NCBI GenBank assembly: GCA_001281695.1
Contig: LJIE01000001.1
Location: 626,107-690,106, forward strand
Direction of reading: 5' to 3'
DNA from: a bacterium 336/3
GTDB lineage: Bacteria; Bacteroidota; Bacteroidia; Cytophagales; Thermonemataceae
Length of the DNA stretch: 64,000 nt
Shown in pieces: positions 17,126-25,519 of this stretch; the first letter of the stretch is position 1; each line of letters starts with the position of its first letter. The notes beneath the pieces were generated by a model, which was not told the DNA's origin, ran no database searches, and saw only the letters and a list, made by a program, of their open reading frames with translations. The translations under genes were made by a program, and so were the position numbers.

Positions 17126-17317
17126 GTTGTAAAAATAGTAATCTTATTTTTTTCTATGTAAAAGATGTTACCAAATCACCTTTTGATGTGATGAAAAGCT
17201 TAGAAAGATTAAAATCACTTTCTTTTTGGGTTTTATCCTTTCATATAGGGGAATGGTAACTCTGTTTCAAAAGAGAAAAAAAACATAGATACTTTTGAAT
17301 AAAAATTATAAAATAAA

Positions 17318-18454
17318 ATGAAAAAGCAAGCTTCAAAATTCTTTAGTCTTGCATTACTGGCAATCAGTTTGACTAGTAATGCACAAACAAATCAAGTCAG
17401 CGAAAAACAAATTGCGGATATTAACAATCTCATTGAGGATTTGTCTAATAAAGATGCATTTTCGGGGACAGTACTCATTGCTAAAGGTGATAAAATTATC
17501 TATCAAAAAGCTGTGGGTCTATCTAATAAAGAGCAAAACATGAAAAATAACATAGAAACCAAATTTAATATAGGCTCTATGAATAAAATGTTTACAGGTA
17601 TTGCAATAGCTCAATTGGCAGAAAAAAATAAATTACGCTATTCTGATAAAATAACAAGCTATTTGCCAAATCTTCCAAAAAAAATATTTGGTGACATAAC
17701 AATAGAGCAATTACTTACACATTCTTCTGGTACAGGCGATTTTTTTAGATTTCCAAGATTCGAGCAAATAGCAGATACTGCGAAAACAATCACTACCTAT
17801 GTAAATATTGGTCTTGAAGAGCCACTTTTATTTAAACCAGGAACAAAAGTCAGTTATAGCAATTATGGTTATATTTTATTAGGTGCTATTATTGAATCAG
17901 TATCAAAAATGAGCTATTATGACTATGTACGTCAAAACATTTTTGTAATAGCCAATATGAAAAATACTGATAGTTATGAAAGAAATAAAATACATGAAAA
18001 TTTTGCTATTGGTTATGCCAATCCACCACAAATGCCCAATGAAACACCTAAACTAAATAATAGAGAAAATAATACAAAAATACTAGAATTAAAAGGGAAT
18101 TCGGCGGGTGGAGGATATTCTACAGCAGTTGACTTTCATAAATTTTCACAAGCTTTATTAGCTAATAAATTAATAACATCAAAAACTTTAGGAATAGTTA
18201 CAACAGGGAAGGTAATATTATTTCCTGGAATGAAAGAAAGAAATTTACCAGAAATAAAATATGGTTACGGTTTTGGAGAGTCGTACAAAAATAATATTAG
18301 AATTATTGGACATACAGGTGGAGCACCTGGTGTAGATGCAGCAATGGAGATTTATCCAGATCTAGGATATACAGTTGTTGTTTTATCTAATTATGACAGA
18401 GCTACAATGCCAATAATGAAGTTTATTCAAGATGTTATTACACAAAATAAATAA
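17318..18454 (+). CDS. Serine hydrolase, beta-lactamase fold, secreted
   Basis: A 378-residue protein with a clear signal peptide (MKKQASKFFSLALLAI..SNAQ, cleavage near residue 23). It has S87-M-N-K90 in IGSMNKMFTG, Y180-S-N182 in VSYSNYGY and GHTGGAPG near the end as the third motif. It is probably periplasmic. This is the most canonical of the three related hydrolases here. It is transcribed away from the LytS/LytTR pair and lies inside the block flanked by nuoG 3'-end copies. Target regulation by that pair is likely from context but unproven. Confidence 0.85.
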   Translation: MKKQASKFFSLALLAISLTSNAQTNQVSEKQIADINNLIEDLSNKDAFSGTVLIAKGDKIIYQKAVGLSNKEQNMKNNIETKFNIGSMNKMFTGIAIAQLAEKNKLRYSDKITSYLPNLPKKIFGDITIEQLLTHSSGTGDFFRFPRFEQIADTAKTITTYVNIGLEEPLLFKPGTKVSYSNYGYILLGAIIESVSKMSYYDYVRQNIFVIANMKNTDSYERNKIHENFAIGYANPPQMPNETPKLNNRENNTKILELKGNSAGGGYSTAVDFHKFSQALLANKLITSKTLGIVTTGKVILFPGMKERNLPEIKYGYGFGESYKNNIRIIGHTGGAPGVDAAMEIYPDLGYTVVVLSNYDRATMPIMKFIQDVITQNK

Positions 18455-18485
18455 AAGAATACGAAGTGTTAAAAGTTTTAAATAT

Positions 18486-18509
18486 AAAAGCCCTGAATTC
18501 AGGGCTTTT
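18486..18509. terminator. Bidirectional terminator
   Basis: A perfect 24-bp palindrome with arms AAAAGCCCTGAA and TTCAGGGCTTTT. T-rich sequence lies on both sides, between the convergent serine hydrolase (+) and nuoG (-). Confidence 0.85.
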
Positions 18510-18511
18510 GG

Positions 18512-19594
18512 TTATTTTTTATCTTTATCGTTTAATAAAAATTTACTTGTTGTGAGTTTATTTTTCAAGCGAGATTCTTCATAAGTTAAACTGGAATCTT
18601 CTCTGGCATCATTGATTTTTTTGTATTCTTTGGCTGCTTGCTTAAAGCCAAAATCAGGGATAACCGTTTTTACACGCTTGTTTTGCATCATTACAGAGTG
18701 TCTACCTTGATCTGCAATACCCTCAATTGTCCAGTCAGAAGTTTGTTTTTTATCGAAACGGCAGGTATTACAGATAAATTCTTCGAGTTCCCCATAATGA
18801 TCTTTTCTACCTGTAACTCTTATAACTTCTTTTCCCTGATACCAAAGTGTTACTTTTCCAGAACATTTATCACAATCTCTGTGTGCATATACAGGTTTTG
18901 TAAACCATACACGACTCTTAAATCGGAAAGTTTTATCAGTTAAAGCACCTACAGGACAAACATCTATCACATTGCCCGAAAAATCATTATCAATAGCTTC
19001 GGCAATATAAGTACTGATTTCAGCTGCATCACCTCTGTTCAAAACTCCATGTACACGACCATTTGTAATTTGGTCTGCTGTGAATACACAACGATAACAC
19101 AAAATACAGCGAGTCATGTGGAGCTGGATTTTATCTCCAATGTCTATTTTATCAAAAGTTCTACGTTCAAACTCATAACGAGTAGCTTGTTTACCATGCT
19201 GATAACCCAAATCTTGTAAATGACATTCACCTGCTTGGTCGCAAATAGGGCAATCCAGAGGGTGATTAATCAATAAGAATTCAACTACGCCATCTCTTGC
19301 TTTTTGTACTTCCTCATTGACAGAGTTTTCTACAACCATTCCATCCATGACTGTCGTAATACACGAAGGAACGAGTTTAGGCATAGGGCGTGGGTCTTTG
19401 GTAGAACCTTGTGTAACTTTTACAATACAAGTACGACATTTACCACCTGAACCTTTCAGTTTTGTATAATAGCACATGGCTGGAGGTACAACTTCTCCAC
19501 CAATTTTTCGGGCTGCTTGCAAAATGGTAGTACCAGGCTCTACCTCAATGGTAACATTATCTATCGTAACTTTCAGAAGTGTGGGCTGTTCCAT
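18512..19594 (-). CDS. nuoG: NADH-quinone oxidoreductase subunit G, short form
   Basis: About 360 residues from the ATG at 19594 (MEQPTLLKV); upstream in-frame codons encode no plausible sequence. The N-terminal 2Fe-2S ferredoxin domain has C41, C53, C56 and C77. Then comes the His/Cys 4Fe-4S motif in HPLDCPICDQAGEC, two further cysteine clusters (CILCYRC, CPVGAL) and CDKC/CNTC. The large molybdopterin-like C-terminal domain of proteobacterial NuoG is missing, as is usual in Bacteroidota. It carries electrons in the peripheral arm of complex I. It is far from nuoI-N at 28-34 kb and follows hemW. Its last codons are duplicated at 15370-15421. Confidence 0.9.
   Translation of the reverse strand: MEQPTLLKVTIDNVTIEVEPGTTILQAARKIGGEVVPPAMCYYTKLKGSGGKCRTCIVKVTQGSTKDPRPMPKLVPSCITTVMDGMVVENSVNEEVQKARDGVVEFLLINHPLDCPICDQAGECHLQDLGYQHGKQATRYEFERRTFDKIDIGDKIQLHMTRCILCYRCVFTADQITNGRVHGVLNRGDAAEISTYIAEAIDNDFSGNVIDVCPVGALTDKTFRFKSRVWFTKPVYAHRDCDKCSGKVTLWYQGKEVIRVTGRKDHYGELEEFICNTCRFDKKQTSDWTIEGIADQGRHSVMMQNKRVKTVIPDFGFKQAAKEYKKINDAREDSSLTYEESRLKNKLTTSKFLLNDKDKK
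18534..18595 (-). repeat. Direct repeat, right copy: the end of nuoG itself
   Basis: This is the in-gene partner of the remnant at 15370-15421, at 26 of 28 identical bases in the core and in the same orientation. A 9-base, in-frame difference separates the two conserved parts. It marks the right edge of a block holding the LytS/LytTR pair and one serine hydrolase. Confidence 0.6.
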
Positions 19595-19763
19595 TCGTAT
19601 CTCTATTTTGAATGATTGCAAAATAAGTGTCTCATACCTCAAAACGTTTTGAGTAGAGTAAGTGTTTAAAAGTTTTGTCAATTTAAAGAAGATAGACAAA
19701 ACTACCAAAATAACTTAGGTTTAGTTGTAGAAATTTGAATATAAGTGGCTGTAAAACAGTGTT

Positions 19764-20894
19764 CTAAACTAGAAACAAATCAGAAGCTATTTGGTCTGCA
19801 AAAAATTTACCTTTGGAAGTAAGTTTAAACCCAATAGGGGAATTTTCTAGTAAGCCTTGACTTACATATTTCTCAAAAATATTTTTTTGCTTAGTTTCAA
19901 ACATTTGATGAGGAGCAATTTGCAAAACTCTTTCCCATGTACACCCCCATTGCGTCCTGAGTCCTGTAAGTAGATAGTCATTGAGTCTATCTTGCCACGA
20001 AAGCTCTTCTATTTCAAATGGAATAACTTGTTTTTCAATAGATTCAATGTATTTTGTATTATTACTAACATTATACTGTCTTGAAATATGATTGTATGAA
20101 TGTGCAGAAGGACCTATACCTAAATATTCGCCATCTTTCCAATAATTGCTGTTGTGGCGGGAATATGCTCCATTTTTTGCAAAATTTGAAATTTCATAAT
20201 GTTCAAAACTTGCACTTTGAAGTGTATCCATCAGTATTTGAAATTGCTCTGCAGCAAAACCATCATCAATGGGTGGCATGAATCCTTTCTGTAAACGACT
20301 GCCAAACACAGTTTTTGGTTCAATGGTCAAACTATAAGCCGAAATATGCGAAACGCCTAATGCAATGGCTTTTTCCAAATCTTTTTTCCAAATCAAATGA
20401 CTACTTGCAGGAATCGCATAAATTAAATCTATACTGATATTAGAAATCCCTTCATTTTGAGCCAAATGAACACAATTTTCAGCTTCTTGGCTGTTATGAG
20501 CTCTATGCAAAAACTGAAGATGGTTTTCTTCAAAACTCTGAATACCAATGCTTAAACGATTAATACCCAAATTTTTAAATATTTGTATATTCTCTAGGTT
20601 TAAATCATCTGGATTCGCCTCTAATGTAATTTCGGTGTGGCTGTCCCAAGTATAAATCTTACTAATTTGTTCAAAAGTTTTCTCAAGTTCTTTCTGAGAA
20701 AGCAAAGAAGGTGTGCCACCTCCAAAATAAATTGAATTTAAGTGTTTTCCTTTTAGATAATCCTGCTGAAATAAAATTTCTTGACCAATAGCATCCACCA
20801 ATTTTGATTTTAAACTAGTATTAGTACTGAAATGGAAATCGCAGTAATGACATGCTTGCTTACAAAATGGAATATGAATATAAAGAGCAGACAT
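19764..20894 (-). CDS. hemW: Radical SAM protein HemW (coproporphyrinogen III oxidase-like)
   Basis: A 376-residue protein starting MSALYIHIPFC. The radical-SAM cysteines are C11, C15 and C18 in CKQACHYCDF, the HemN/HemW type with Phe after CxYCD. Then come FGGGTPSLL (SAM binding), EANPDDL, RLSIGIQSF and GIGPSAHSY, and a C-terminal HemN domain. The four-residue N-terminal stretch before the cluster and the length fit HemW, a heme chaperone, better than HemN. It lies 6 bases after the sensor kinase gene, so it is probably on the same transcript. nuoG, 169 bases downstream, also needs redox cofactors, but a link is speculative. Confidence 0.85.
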   Translation of the reverse strand: MSALYIHIPFCKQACHYCDFHFSTNTSLKSKLVDAIGQEILFQQDYLKGKHLNSIYFGGGTPSLLSQKELEKTFEQISKIYTWDSHTEITLEANPDDLNLENIQIFKNLGINRLSIGIQSFEENHLQFLHRAHNSQEAENCVHLAQNEGISNISIDLIYAIPASSHLIWKKDLEKAIALGVSHISAYSLTIEPKTVFGSRLQKGFMPPIDDGFAAEQFQILMDTLQSASFEHYEISNFAKNGAYSRHNSNYWKDGEYLGIGPSAHSYNHISRQYNVSNNTKYIESIEKQVIPFEIEELSWQDRLNDYLLTGLRTQWGCTWERVLQIAPHQMFETKQKNIFEKYVSQGLLENSPIGFKLTSKGKFFADQIASDLFLV

Positions 20895-20900
20895 AGAGGG

Positions 20901-21992
20901 CTATTTGATAGCTAATTTAGTTTTATCTGAGGGTATTTGTTGCTCTTTAAGAACCGCTGAAGGAAATCGTTTAAGTTGCACTCTAAAAGTTGTACCTCTA
21001 TCCAATTTACTTTCTACATCAATTTTACCCTCATGTGCTTCTACAATTTGTTTCACAATAGCTAAACCAAGTCCACTACCACCTTTTTCTTTGGAACGGC
21101 TTTTTTCAACTCTATAAAAACGCTCAAAAATTCTTGTCAAATGCCTTTTAGGAATACCTGAACCATTATCTTCTACTTCAATAATGCAATAATCATGTGT
21201 TTGTAGAAGCCAAACTCTTACCATACCACCATCTTTACCATACTTGATTCCATTTTCAATCAAATTAATCAAGACTTGCTTGATACGAGAAGGGTCTGCC
21301 CAAATAGTACACTCTGGACTAGTTCTTTCATCAATTTCTAAAGAAATTTGGCGTTCAAGAGCTTTTTCTTCTAATTGTTCAAAAACTTCTTCTAAAATTA
21401 AATTCAAATGAGCTTCTCTAAATTGCATCGTAATGACACCAACTTCCATTTGTGAAAGTGTAATCAGATCTTGAACCAAATGGTCTAAACCATCTAAGCT
21501 TTTTGCAGCTTTTAATAAAAATTTATCTCGAACTTCTGGATCTTCTACAGCTCCATCAATCAGTGTATGAATAAAACCTTGAGCAGCAAAAATGGGGGTT
21601 TTGAGTTCATGAGAAACATCAGCAATAAACTCTTTCCTAAAAGCTTCTAATTGAACTAAATAGTCGATTTCTTGTTGCTTTTTAGAGGCATAATCATAAA
21701 GTTCTACATTGAGTTGCTCTAAGGGACTAGTTGCTAATGTAGAAAGACGATGTTTTGTGATTTTAAAATCTTTTTTTCTGATTTTGGCAAAGGAATGATA
21801 AATTTCATTGATTTCTCTGAAAACCAAAAACTCCAATGCAGCAACAAATAAGATGAAACAGGTAGCAAAAGAAAGTAAAAAATTGATAAGAAGCAACCAC
21901 CAAACAACCTCAAACAATGATAAAAAAAGAGTAGTAATGGTTGCTACTGAAATAGCTAAAGAAAAAGGTAAAACCTTAGATTTCCAATTCAT
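20901..21992 (-). CDS. PhoR-like sensor histidine kinase
   Basis: A 363-residue kinase. Two N-terminal helices (about 10-28 and 32-55) have almost no periplasmic loop between them. A short linker precedes the H-box EFIADVSHELKTPI (H128). The ATPase domain has N-box NLIENGIKYG, G1 DNGSGIP, F-box IFERFYRV and G2 GGSGLGLAIV. The lack of a periplasmic sensor is common in Bacteroidota PhoR-like kinases. It follows its regulator by 3 bases and precedes hemW by 6. Confidence 0.92.
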   Translation of the reverse strand: MNWKSKVLPFSLAISVATITTLFLSLFEVVWWLLLINFLLSFATCFILFVAALEFLVFREINEIYHSFAKIRKKDFKITKHRLSTLATSPLEQLNVELYDYASKKQQEIDYLVQLEAFRKEFIADVSHELKTPIFAAQGFIHTLIDGAVEDPEVRDKFLLKAAKSLDGLDHLVQDLITLSQMEVGVITMQFREAHLNLILEEVFEQLEEKALERQISLEIDERTSPECTIWADPSRIKQVLINLIENGIKYGKDGGMVRVWLLQTHDYCIIEVEDNGSGIPKRHLTRIFERFYRVEKSRSKEKGGSGLGLAIVKQIVEAHEGKIDVESKLDRGTTFRVQLKRFPSAVLKEQQIPSDKTKLAIK

Positions 21993-21995
21993 TAT

Positions 21996-22688
21996 TTAAT
22001 CATTAGTAGAAAACTTATAACCTACACCCTTTACAGTTTTGATGTAGCCTTCACCTAATTTTTCTCTGAGTTTTCGGATGTGTACATCAACTGTTCTTGC
22101 AAGTACATAAACATCTGTTCCCCAAATACTTTGTAATAAATCATCTCTTGAATAAACTCTTTCAGGGGTTTGAGCTAAAAAATAAAGAAGTTCAAACTCT
22201 TTGCGAGGCATCTCAAAAACTTGTTCACCTTGTGTAACAGTATAGCTCTTTCTATCAATGACCAAATCACTGATAGTAATGGAATCCTCAGATTTTGTTT
22301 TCTTGTTTTCTCTTCTAAATATTGCTGAAATGCGACTCATCAAAGCTCTGGGTTTAATAGGCTTTACGATATAGTCGTCAGCACCAATGTCAAAAGCAGC
22401 AACTTCCGAATACTCTTCCGAGCGTGCTGTAAGAAAAATTATATAAGTTTCTGCAAGTTCTGATGTTTCTTTGATAATTCGGCTTGCCTCTATACCATCT
22501 AATTGAGGCATCATAATATCCATTAAAATAAGGTTAGGTAGGAAATTAATGGCCTTTTCAACGGCATCTTTCCCATTCTGAGCTGTTTTGACCTCATAAC
22601 CTTCTTTTTTGAGATTGTATTGTAGCATCTCAACAATATCTTGGTCGTCGTCCGCAATAAGAATGCGTTGGTTAGGTTTTGAACTCAT
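21996..22688 (-). CDS. OmpR/PhoB-family response regulator
   Basis: A 230-residue protein. The receiver has D13-D15, phosphoacceptor D57 in LILMDIMMP, T/K positions in IIFLTARS and DYIVKPI. The winged-helix DNA-binding domain (about 130-228) contains ELLYFLAQTPERVYSRDDLL, YVLARTVDVHIRKLREKLG and IKTVKGVGYKF. It is the first gene of regulator-kinase-hemW and is divergent from aat. OmpR-type proteins bind direct repeats; TTAC repeated at a 9-bp offset within 22782-22794 is one candidate site, but this is weak. Confidence 0.93.
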   Translation of the reverse strand: MSSKPNQRILIADDDQDIVEMLQYNLKKEGYEVKTAQNGKDAVEKAINFLPNLILMDIMMPQLDGIEASRIIKETSELAETYIIFLTARSEEYSEVAAFDIGADDYIVKPIKPRALMSRISAIFRRENKKTKSEDSITISDLVIDRKSYTVTQGEQVFEMPRKEFELLYFLAQTPERVYSRDDLLQSIWGTDVYVLARTVDVHIRKLREKLGEGYIKTVKGVGYKFSTND

Positions 22689-22781
22689 AGTAATATAATT
22701 TTAAAACAAAATTAAGTATAAAATCACTTGAAAAAAATTTTTTGCAGAAACTTAACATTCAATTTATATTTAAGTCATAAA

Positions 22782-22801
22782 TTACGTAGGTTACAACGTA
22801 A
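22782..22801. promoter_or_regulatory. Inverted repeat in the divergent regulator/aat intergenic region
   Basis: TTACGT (22782-22787), 8 bp, ACGTAA (22796-22801), set between the divergently transcribed OmpR-type regulator and aat. It is a possible operator or protein-binding site. There is no T-run, so it is not a terminator. Confidence 0.3.
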
Positions 22802-22859
22802 GTTTTTGTAAGAAAAATCATATCTTCATTTATTCAAATAATTTATAAATTAGTATTCA

Positions 22860-23552
22860 ATGTCTTATTATTTTCTTGGAGATGAATTATATTTTCCGCC
22901 TGTTACCAGAGCAAGTTCTGAAGGAGTGGTGGCTATAGGTGGAGATTTATCTGAAGAAAGATTGTTATTAGCTTATCAATCAGGTATTTTTCCTTGGTTT
23001 TCGGATGGTGAGCCTATTATTTGGTGGTCGCCTGACCCTCGTTTTGTGTTATATCCTCAGAATGTTAAAGTTTCAAAAAGTATGCAACAACTATTTCGTA
23101 AAAATACTTTTGAGGTAACATTTGATAAAAGTTTTGAACAGGTAATTCTAAACTGTAAAAAGATAAAACGAGAAGGACAAAATGGTACGTGGATTACAGA
23201 TGATATGGTGGCAGCTTATTGCTCATTGCATCAAAAAGGCTTTGCTCATTCGGTAGAAGTTTGGCAATCAGGAGTTTTAGTGGGGGGACTTTATGGACTT
23301 TCCTTAGGGGATAGCTTTTTTGGAGAATCTATGTTTGCAAAAGTAAGCAATGCATCCAAATATGGTTTTATTGCTTTGGTTAATGCTTTAGAAAAAAAAG
23401 GATTCAATCTTGTTGATTGTCAGGTGCATACAGAACACTTGGAAAGTCTTGGAGCTGAATACATCCCTAGAAAAAAATTCTTAGAATCTCTCAAAAAATC
23501 TCTCCAAAAAGAAACATTGCAAGGAAATTGGGGTGAATTACTTACAAACTAA
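22860..23552 (+). CDS. aat: Leucyl/phenylalanyl-tRNA-protein transferase
   Basis: A 230-residue protein with the signature of Aat: FPPVTRASSEGVVAIGGDLS near the start, GIFPWFSDGEPIIWWSPDPR, FDKSFEQVI, NGTWITDDM, GGLYGLSLGDSFFGESMF, and LVDCQVHTEHLESLGA near the end. It transfers Leu or Phe from aminoacyl-tRNA to N-terminal Arg/Lys of proteins, feeding them to ClpAP through the N-degron pathway. Length equals that of the family. The start ATG at 22860 gives MSYYFLGDELYFPP. It is monocistronic or read through into the next gene, which has its own promoter. Confidence 0.96.
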   Translation: MSYYFLGDELYFPPVTRASSEGVVAIGGDLSEERLLLAYQSGIFPWFSDGEPIIWWSPDPRFVLYPQNVKVSKSMQQLFRKNTFEVTFDKSFEQVILNCKKIKREGQNGTWITDDMVAAYCSLHQKGFAHSVEVWQSGVLVGGLYGLSLGDSFFGESMFAKVSNASKYGFIALVNALEKKGFNLVDCQVHTEHLESLGAEYIPRKKFLESLKKSLQKETLQGNWGELLTN

Positions 23553-23553
23553 C

Positions 23554-23585
23554 TTTTGAGAAGCCAAATAGTCTTTGTATTTTTG
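23554..23585 (+). promoter_or_regulatory. Bacteroidota-type promoter for the OstA-like gene
   Basis: TTTTG ending at 23558, exactly 19 bp, then TATTTTTG at 23578-23585, a full consensus match. It begins directly after the aat stop codon and lies 32 bp before the ATG at 23618. Confidence 0.65.
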
Positions 23586-23617
23586 CATTTTGGTAATGTT
23601 TTTGCTTTTGGGTCTGC

Positions 23618-25465
23618 ATGGAAAATCAAACACTTCGTTTTTTTAAATATACAACACTGATAATCTTAATGTTATCAGCTCATATACTTTTTGCCCAAAA
23701 AACTAAACCCAATAAAAAACAACAACGCCAACCCGAAAGTGTGATTGAAAAAGACACATTTCGTTATCAGAAACTCCCTTATGATACTGTAAAATATGAA
23801 AAAGGAGATATGATAGAACTTTTGAGTGGGGCAAGTTATGGTGAAGTGATTGGTGGTGATAGTTTGGTAAGAGTTGTTGGAAGAAATATTACGTTCAAAC
23901 AAGGTAATCGTTTCATTTTCTGTGATTCAGCATACTTTTATCCTCGAAAAAACTTTGTAAAGGCTATGGGTAATGTACAAATTGCGGAAGAGGGTGCATC
24001 TACCATTTCAGCCAAAACAATGGATTTTGATGCCAATTCTGGTACACTGATGGCAAGAGGGGATGCAAATTTTACAAAAGACCAAACAAACCTCAGAGCT
24101 CCAGCCATAGACTATAATATCAATTCCAAAATTGCATATTATTTTGGAAATGGTACCATGACAGACGGAAAGAATCAGCTTTCCAGTGAATCAGGATCTT
24201 ACGATACAGGTACAAAAAACTTATTTGCTCGTAAAAATGTAAAGGCAAAAGGTGCGACAGATGATGGACAATCGTATGAAATAGCCAGTGATACACTCCA
24301 ATACAATGATGGTAACAAACTCATGAATTGGAAAGGGAAAAATGCTAAAATTACGACCAAAGATGGTGTAATTGAGTCGGATGAGGGAGAATTCAATACC
24401 AAAACAAAGAAATCAAAGTTAAAAGGAAAGAAAAATGTAGTTGAGAATACTGAATATCGTTTCAAAGGAGACTTTTTGGACTATGATCAAATACAAGGTT
24501 CGGGCTATGCCAAAGGAAATGCAGAAATTTTCTCTAAAAAAGATAATATTATTATCAATGCTCAAGAAGGCAAATTCAATGGAAAGCAGGGGATAAGCCG
24601 TTTTTATGGTGGGCGGGCATATATGCGTATGATTGGCGAAGACAAAGATACACTTTGGGTGGTTGCAGACACCCTCGTTTCGATAGGCTCAAAAATGAAA
24701 GATAAAAATGAAAAACAAACCAAACAAGATAGCATCAGAGAAGCAAAAGAACCCAAGATGATGTTTGCATATCATAATGTAAAAGTCTATAAAAGTGATT
24801 TACAGGGTATATGTGATTCTTTGGTGTATAATATGAAAGATTCTGTGGTTCGTTTCTACAAAGAGCCTGTTATGTGGAATGCGGGTAATCAGATATCAGC
24901 AGATTCTTTGGATATTTTGAATAAGAATAATAAACCCCATAAAATACTTTTGAGAGAGAATGCATTTGTAATTTCTAAGGACAGTGTAGGAAACTATAAC
25001 CAAATGAAAGGCAAATACATAGATGCTTTACTGAAAGATGGAAAAATGGATAAGGTATTTGTAACTGGTAATGCAGAAACTATTTACTTTCAGCTCAAAG
25101 AAGATAAAAGCCTGATTGGTATGTATAAAATTATTTGTGGAAGTGTAAAAGCAGAATTTGAATTGGGCAAAGAACTTTCTGATGTTACATTTTATAACCA
25201 AATTAATGGTGATTTGGTACCTCCACATGAGTTACAAGAAGGTAGCAAACGTTTGCCGGGGTTCTTGTGGCAAAATGAGTTAAGACCTACAAGGAAAAAT
25301 ATTTTGGATGCTCCCAAACCTCGTTTGAAAGTTGCAGTAGAAAAAGAAAAATCTGATAAAAAACCTGAAAATAATACAAAACAGCCTAAAAAAACTGAAG
25401 AAGACTCTAAGAAAAAAGAAGGAAGGAAAAATTTAGGAGCAACCAAACTAACAGGAGAAAAATAG
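23618..25465 (+). CDS. OstA/LptA-like periplasmic protein, probable LPS transport
   Basis: A 615-residue protein with a signal peptide (LIILMLSAHILFAQ, cleavage near residue 27). The body is a series of OstA/LptA-type beta-jellyroll repeats, for example AMGNVQIAEEGASTISAKTM, DANSGTLMARGDANF, IAYYFGNGTM and GSGYAKGNAEIFSKKDN. The tail is Lys/Glu-rich and disordered. LptA-type proteins bridge the periplasm and carry lipopolysaccharide to LptD. It is much longer than proteobacterial LptA, as is common in Bacteroidota, where OstA-like proteins carry extra repeats. No other lpt gene lies nearby. Confidence 0.8.
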   Translation: MENQTLRFFKYTTLIILMLSAHILFAQKTKPNKKQQRQPESVIEKDTFRYQKLPYDTVKYEKGDMIELLSGASYGEVIGGDSLVRVVGRNITFKQGNRFIFCDSAYFYPRKNFVKAMGNVQIAEEGASTISAKTMDFDANSGTLMARGDANFTKDQTNLRAPAIDYNINSKIAYYFGNGTMTDGKNQLSSESGSYDTGTKNLFARKNVKAKGATDDGQSYEIASDTLQYNDGNKLMNWKGKNAKITTKDGVIESDEGEFNTKTKKSKLKGKKNVVENTEYRFKGDFLDYDQIQGSGYAKGNAEIFSKKDNIIINAQEGKFNGKQGISRFYGGRAYMRMIGEDKDTLWVVADTLVSIGSKMKDKNEKQTKQDSIREAKEPKMMFAYHNVKVYKSDLQGICDSLVYNMKDSVVRFYKEPVMWNAGNQISADSLDILNKNNKPHKILLRENAFVISKDSVGNYNQMKGKYIDALLKDGKMDKVFVTGNAETIYFQLKEDKSLIGMYKIICGSVKAEFELGKELSDVTFYNQINGDLVPPHELQEGSKRLPGFLWQNELRPTRKNILDAPKPRLKVAVEKEKSDKKPENNTKQPKKTEEDSKKKEGRKNLGATKLTGEK

Positions 25466-25496
25466 TTTCAAAATACAAAGCATTTTCTTATTTTTA
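25466..25496 (+). promoter_or_regulatory. Candidate promoter for 3-hydroxyanthranilate dioxygenase gene
   Basis: TTTC at 25466-25469, 19 bp, then TATTTTTA at 25489-25496. One mismatch in each box from the Bacteroidota consensus. It lies 24 bp before the ATG. Confidence 0.4.
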
Positions 25497-25519
25497 GACG
25501 GTAATAAAACAACAAGAAA

